Origin: Indibacter alkaliphilus LW1
Lineage (GTDB): Bacteria; Bacteroidota; Bacteroidia; Cytophagales; Cyclobacteriaceae
Length of the DNA: 48,903 nt
NCBI RefSeq assembly: GCF_000295935.2
Contig: NZ_ALWO02000005.1
Span: 13,906 to 62,808, forward strand
Reading direction: 5' to 3'
The first letter of the stretch is position 1. Each line of letters starts with the position of its first letter. Below are positions 45,070 to 48,903 of this stretch, in pieces. Both the position numbers and the translations under genes were made by a program. Below the pieces are notes generated by a model. That model was given only the letters and a program-made list of their open reading frames with translations. It was not told where the DNA came from and did no database searches.

Positions 45070-45587
45070 GGCATCAATGGTCTAAACAGCATAAATAGTC
45101 TTTGCTCATTTTCGGTATAATAAACCTTTAAGCCTTTTGTTTCTACATTCCCCATATCCGCATTCTCAAGGCTACTGGTCATGTAAAAGCCATCGCCTGA
45201 CTCTAAGGCATAACTTAAAACATAAAACTCCAATAATTCAAATTCATTATTAGAGAAATTATGAAACTTTCTAGACAATAAATTATTAGATGAACGACCT
45301 TCTATGGTCCCATCTTCGTGAAACTCCAGCCAAAGCTGCGAATCTGTATCCCTTGGCTCAGCCACCCTGATCCTGTTACTCCCTTCTTCCCCAAAACCAA
45401 GAAGCCTCCAACGGGTGCCAATCAGCGAAATGCTGTCTTGTTCAGTAAGTTCCCCTATATCAGATAAGGATAAATAATATTCACCCGTCTCATCCACTTC
45501 CAGACAGCCTGCACTAAAGGCTATTATAAAAAATGAAACCAATAAAAGAAGGACTCTTCCAAATTCTCTTTTGTCTACAAATTCCAT
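45066..45587 (-). CDS. lipoprotein upstream of the trypsin-like protease
   Basis: 173 aa. Lipobox FSAGC near residue 28. The mature part has LIGTRWRLLGFG and a FHEDGTIEG strand motif reminiscent of META/lipocalin-like lipoproteins. Its stop overlaps the protease ATG by 4 bp (ATGA), so it was translated together with that protease. Role unknown. Confidence 0.75.
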   Translation of the reverse strand: MEFVDKREFGRVLLLLVSFFIIAFSAGCLEVDETGEYYLSLSDIGELTEQDSISLIGTRWRLLGFGEEGSNRIRVAEPRDTDSQLWLEFHEDGTIEGRSSNNLLSRKFHNFSNNEFELLEFYVLSYALESGDGFYMTSSLENADMGNVETKGLKVYYTENEQRLFMLFRPLMP

Positions 45588-45930
45588 TTAACTTAAATTT
45601 AATCCAGTTCTATTTTAACCTTACTAATGCCATCAAGGTAAAGACGAAAACAAATCCCAACCTGCTACAATTTAAAACCATACATTTAAAAAAACAATTA
45701 TTAGTTGAAGAATTCCTAAGAAAGTAAGAGTAGACAATTGGGTTCTGAGAATTGGTAAAACATGCTGTATATAAGCGTTTTAATTAATTTAACCTCACGT
45801 TGTCTTATGGTCTAAAGTTGTCCGATGGTTCCGCCTTCTGGCTTTTAGTAAAGCCGCATTTCTGATGGTTTCAAGTTGTCCGACGGTTGCGCCGTCGGAC
45901 TCTTAGTGAAGCCGCATTTTGCGGCGATTA
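45588..45930. repeat. spacer with REP elements
   Basis: AT-rich to 45780, then REP hairpins: a worn copy at 45820-45865, and a good one with GTCCGACGG-TTGCG-CCGTCGGAC (45878-45900) and GCCGC-ATTTT-GCGGC (45911-45925), just after the REP-associated transposase remnant. No gene. Confidence 0.75.
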
Positions 45931-46323
45931 TCAATACAAGGAAATATTGACCAAACCCTTGATCCCCGTGTAATCCCTTGCCGAACTGAAAAGGTAATGA
46001 TGATCTTCTTCTACAATCATCGCCCTAACTGGATTTTGGTGGATGTAAATAAGTTTTTGTTCAAAAAAACTGGCAGAAGATATCTCAACTGGGTGAAATC
46101 CATTTTTCCAAAATCTGTAATCTTTTACTTTGGGAGAAATATTCTCTTTATACTTAAGGTGGTTAAGCATCCATTCAGCCCTTGATTCTATGGATTCCTT
46201 TTCCAGGCTTTCCAAAACTTTACGTGCAACATGACTTTTAAAATCTCTCAAAATATCGCTCAACCGAAATGGCTCAATCGCTCTGGCAAGAAGGTGTAGA
46301 TGATTTGTCATCAAGCATCAAAG
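45931..46323 (-). pseudogene. REP-associated tyrosine transposase (RAYT) remnant
   Basis: The frame reads C-L-M-T-N-H-L-H-L (HUH motif), then helices and LIYIHQNPVRAMIVEEDHHYLFSSARDYTG with the Tyr region of the Y1/RAYT transposases. A TGA precedes CLMTNH and the N-terminal strand of about 50 residues is missing, so the enzyme is truncated. It lies next to REP hairpins that such enzymes mobilise. Confidence 0.75.
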
Positions 46324-46409
46324 CGGCTTGTTTTTTTATGATAGGCTTTTCTGAGTTTAGCTGAGGATGGAAATTTGAAAAGTGTGTAGGCGAGAAACCC
46401 ACAGCTCAA

Positions 46410-47426
46410 TTATTTCGGGACACCGACATAATACAAATCAAAGCCACCCTTTCCTCCCGGTCTGTTGGATGAGAATATCATTAGGTTATTCAAAAACCAA
46501 TAAGCACTTGATACAACAGGTCTGTATTCGTCAAACTCTGAATTGATGGGATGCCCAAAGTTGATAGGGCTGGACCAGCCATCTGCTGTTTTCTTGGCAT
46601 AATAGAGATCATAACCACCCATTCCTCCCGGTCTGTCTGAGGCAAACACCAGTTTTTCACCCAATACAAAAGGCATATGGTCATTGGAATTGGTATTGAT
46701 GGACAGTTTCCTGACTTCTTTGGGCGAGGTATCTGCTAAAAATTCCAGAGGAGTCATCCCAGAAGGTATATCCACTTCATAAATATCAAACTGACCGTCT
46801 TTATCTGAGCTGAAAAGCATTTTTTCCGGTATTCCATCTCCGTTTAAATCTCCCTTTATAAATTCTTTACCATAAAAGCAGGGATACATTTCGTTGGCAG
46901 ATTCGTTCATTATTCTAAAATGAGAAACCTCTCGGGAATCCACCGCACTGACAGGTTTTTCAGTGACCACATGGATCGAATATACTCCGTCGACATCCCT
47001 TGAAAAGAACATAGCTAGATTTTCTGGGGCTCCCATAAAACTATAAGGCCCTTTTTGATTGGAGTAAGAAAATGAATTGAATTCCAGATTTTTCAATGTT
47101 TTGAATCTGGCAGTTTGAAAATTGGGTGACGGATCACTAGTTCCAACAATTAAAATATCTTCCTTTTGATCCCACGAAAAACTAACATTAAATAATGCTA
47201 GCTGGAAACTGTTGTTTGGGCTGGAATTGGGACGATTGGTTGAAAATATCAATTCTGTTTTATGCCCTATCATACCTCCACTTAAATCCGAGTTGATGTC
47301 ATCATATGGGGAATTCACATCTGATAAACTTACAGGAGTCTCAGGAAAAACACCCTTACTTCTTAAGGCACTATCACATCCTGACAAAACAAGCAATATG
47401 ATTGTAATTAAAGATAAACCTTTCAT
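46410..47426 (-). CDS. PD40/TolB-like propeller lipoprotein
   Basis: 338 aa. Lipobox VLSGC (Cys17). Repeated PD40-type blades (LIFSTNRPNSS, MLFSSDKDGQFDIYEV, LVFASDRPGGMGGYDLYYAKK, MIFSSNRPGGKGGFDLYYV) make a WD40-like propeller. The stop of the C10 protease gene overlaps its ATG by 4 bp, so it is the second gene of that operon. It may dock or sense at the outer membrane. Confidence 0.82.
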   Translation of the reverse strand: MKGLSLITIILLVLSGCDSALRSKGVFPETPVSLSDVNSPYDDINSDLSGGMIGHKTELIFSTNRPNSSPNNSFQLALFNVSFSWDQKEDILIVGTSDPSPNFQTARFKTLKNLEFNSFSYSNQKGPYSFMGAPENLAMFFSRDVDGVYSIHVVTEKPVSAVDSREVSHFRIMNESANEMYPCFYGKEFIKGDLNGDGIPEKMLFSSDKDGQFDIYEVDIPSGMTPLEFLADTSPKEVRKLSINTNSNDHMPFVLGEKLVFASDRPGGMGGYDLYYAKKTADGWSSPINFGHPINSEFDEYRPVVSSAYWFLNNLMIFSSNRPGGKGGFDLYYVGVPK

Positions 47427-48751
47427 CTTATTCCAGTTATCATTTTTAAATCATTGTTGTAACTTGTATTTGATCCATTGGGTTGAAATACTCCCGATCC
47501 AAAAAACCCATTGTGGCTGTCATAATTTGGATTATTTATGATATTTGGATTTGTAGTGTTTTGCCCATTCCACCCCCAATTCATGTAGAAATAGGAAAAA
47601 TGCCATTCCACACAGCTATCAGTATCACAGTTATATGACTTATAATTATGCGTTCTGTAACCATCTGAAGTCCAAATATGCCATTGCAACAAATTGTCCC
47701 GGCCATAAAAAATAGCAGGATATCCTTGGGAAATTTCATTCCTAAGAAGTGCGGGATTAAATGTAGATATACTGCCATTGGATTGCATACCCAGTAAAGA
47801 CAAGGCAGGTCTGATTTCCCAAGGATAGGTCATGCCATTACACCCAAACCAATTAAATTTTGTTTTTGCCAGCACTGCAGCTTGGAGCATAAAGTGAGCC
47901 AAATTTTGCTGGCCTTGGGTAGAAGGTGTGCAAGTGGTATTTGAAAATTGAGGCATAGATGAATAAAAAGTCTGGTTTCTTCTGTAGTGCCAAACTGTCT
48001 GAGCAATTGCCACTGCACCACAACCAATTGGACTTCTACCACATTCACAGTTCCAAAGACCCGGAGCAAAGTAATTGGATATTCCTGATTGTCCCCAGGA
48101 AATCTGATTGCTGTAAAGTGGCCCATTTTGATTTAAAGTGAAATAAGGACTGCACATAAACTGCCCATATTCATACCACTCATAGCAATTGGTATTGGAT
48201 GCAATATTGCCAGCATCTTCCCAAATTCTTCCCATTGGATCAAAATCCTGTGTGTATTTTTTCCACTCACCATAAACGATTGGATGCACACTTTCAACTC
48301 CCTTTAATTCCTCTTCTATTTGCTCCATGGTATTGGCAAACCAGACCTTTAAACCATTCACTTCATTTAAGTCTTCCTTGCTGATGCTCCCTGTGGGTGA
48401 AAAAGCCAATACAGGCATAACCCTCGAATCCCCTGATAGAATCATAAAACCGTCTTGGTCATTGACCAAATACACTTCGTAAGATTTGGAATCATCCAAC
48501 TTGACTTTTTCTAATTCTTTAATTTTCACAGAACTCGGAGCGATTCTGGCAGATATTACACTGGAATCCGTCGAAAAAAAACTTACTGCAGTCTTCATTG
48601 CCAGATCTTCTGAAATTGAAAAATCTTTTAGGTCTTCTTCAATGTGTTCTTGTATGATCTCACTTATCTCCATGCCGGTATTACACCCGGCTAACAAAAT
48701 CACTAACAAAATCCTATTTAAGAAAAAGAAGATTGATTGATTGATTCCATT
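47423..48751 (-). CDS. C10 (SpeB-like) cysteine protease lipoprotein, out of frame
   Basis: The catalytic parts are in one frame: Cys in SPIGCGAVAIAQ, His in QWHIWTSDGY and the NWGW motif (YFYMNWGWNG). A propeptide-like segment (DDSKSYEVYLVNDQDGFMILSGD) precedes them. The only ATG that gives a proper signal, at 48751, is 1 nt out of frame because of (GATT)4; with five units it would read MESINQSIFFFLNRI... to LLAGC, a full lipoprotein signal. The in-frame TTG at 48709 would give a 9-residue signal. Gene likely OFF in this sequence. Confidence 0.8.
   Translation of the reverse strand, partial: NGINQSIFFFLNRILLVILLAGCNTGMEISEIIQEHIEEDLKDFSISEDLAMKTAVSFFSTDSSVISARIAPSSVKIKELEKVKLDDSKSYEVYLVNDQDGFMILSGDSRVMPVLAFSPTGSISKEDLNEVNGLKVWFANTMEQIEEELKGVESVHPIVYGEWKKYTQDFDPMGRIWEDAGNIASNTNCYEWYEYGQFMCSPYFTLNQNGPLYSNQISWGQSGISNYFAPGLWNCECGRSPIGCGAVAIAQTVWHYRRNQTFYSSMPQFSNTTCTPSTQGQQNLAHFMLQAAVLAKTKFNWFGCNGMTYPWEIRPALSLLGMQSNGSISTFNPALLRNEISQGYPAIFYGRDNLLQWHIWTSDGYRTHNYKSYNCDTDSCVEWHFSYFYMNWGWNGQNTTNPNIINNPNYDSHNGFFGSGVFQPNGSNTSYNNDLKMITGIR
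48732..48747. repeat. (GATT)4 tetranucleotide repeat
   Basis: Four GATT units directly after the ATG (48749-48751, minus strand) of the C10 protease gene. Changing the count by one unit changes the frame. Confidence 0.85.
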
Positions 48752-48903
48752 TTAAAAATATTTTTAAGGTAATTAAATATAAAAAATAGTTTTTAAATAT
48801 TCCAAATAATTATTGTTTATAATAATATAATTATTAAAATTTTTCTCTGATTTCTCTGAAATAAACTTTGAATAATTAAACTTTATGAATATCCGCCTAC
48901 ATA
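48752..48903. other. AT-rich 5' region of the C10 operon
   Basis: Very A/T-rich. It should hold the promoter, but I see no clear -7 box. No gene is seen up to the window end. Confidence 0.4.

Overview
The window looks like chromosome of a Bacteroidota bacterium, most probably Cytophagales / Cyclobacteriaceae (Algoriphagus- or Cyclobacterium-like). The signs are TAnnTTTG-type -7 boxes before several genes, few Shine-Dalgarno sites, C-terminal sorting domains for type IX secretion, many short outer-membrane barrel and lipoprotein genes, a DUF5687 ABC exporter, a DUF3078 protein and a tmRNA whose tag reads GESNYAMAA. The genus is an inference.

Layout: 1-4.3 kb is conserved housekeeping (RluA-type pseudouridine synthase, then rplM-rpsI-rpsB-tsf). 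4.4-8.8 kb is accessory: a higBA toxin-antitoxin pair, then three envelope genes lying between two extra copies of the higA 3' end, then a NUDIX gene. 8.8-18.2 kb is mostly core: M24 and M16 peptidases, O-methyltransferase, LysM lytic transglycosylase, DUF3078 protein, dnaX (split at an A10 slippery run) and a DUF481-like barrel. The tmRNA gene at 18.3 kb is followed after 4 bp by an IS1182-type element with a nonsense-mutated transposase. 20.5-29.7 kb is a patchwork: a more GC-rich stretch with a type IX-secreted subtilase and its lipoprotein neighbour, a broken RHS-core/toxin gene with a possible immunity gene, an IS256 remnant and an AT-rich 619-codon phage-like ORF. 29.8-37.4 kb returns to ordinary genes: SorAB-type sulfite dehydrogenase, an ABC exporter, nitroreductase and a BlaI/M56 sensor operon. 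37.5-42.6 kb has a lipoprotein with a Cys-rich secreted peptide, a TIM-barrel isomerase, a PhyH dioxygenase and an EamA transporter. 42.8-48.8 kb holds two more secreted-protease loci, one broken by two stop codons and one out of frame at a tetranucleotide repeat, plus REP hairpins and a REP-associated transposase remnant.

The most striking theme is ON/OFF genetics of surface proteins. A 438-aa lipoprotein carries (GATA)6 inside its signal-peptide codons and is in frame. A SpeB-like C10 protease has (GATT)4 directly after its ATG and is out of frame; one extra repeat would restore a textbook lipoprotein signal. An RHS-toxin gene has a G7 frameshift. Several pseudogenes carry in-frame stops that look like C-to-T changes at Gln or Arg codons. 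All calls come from reading the sequence and supplied translations; no database search was run.
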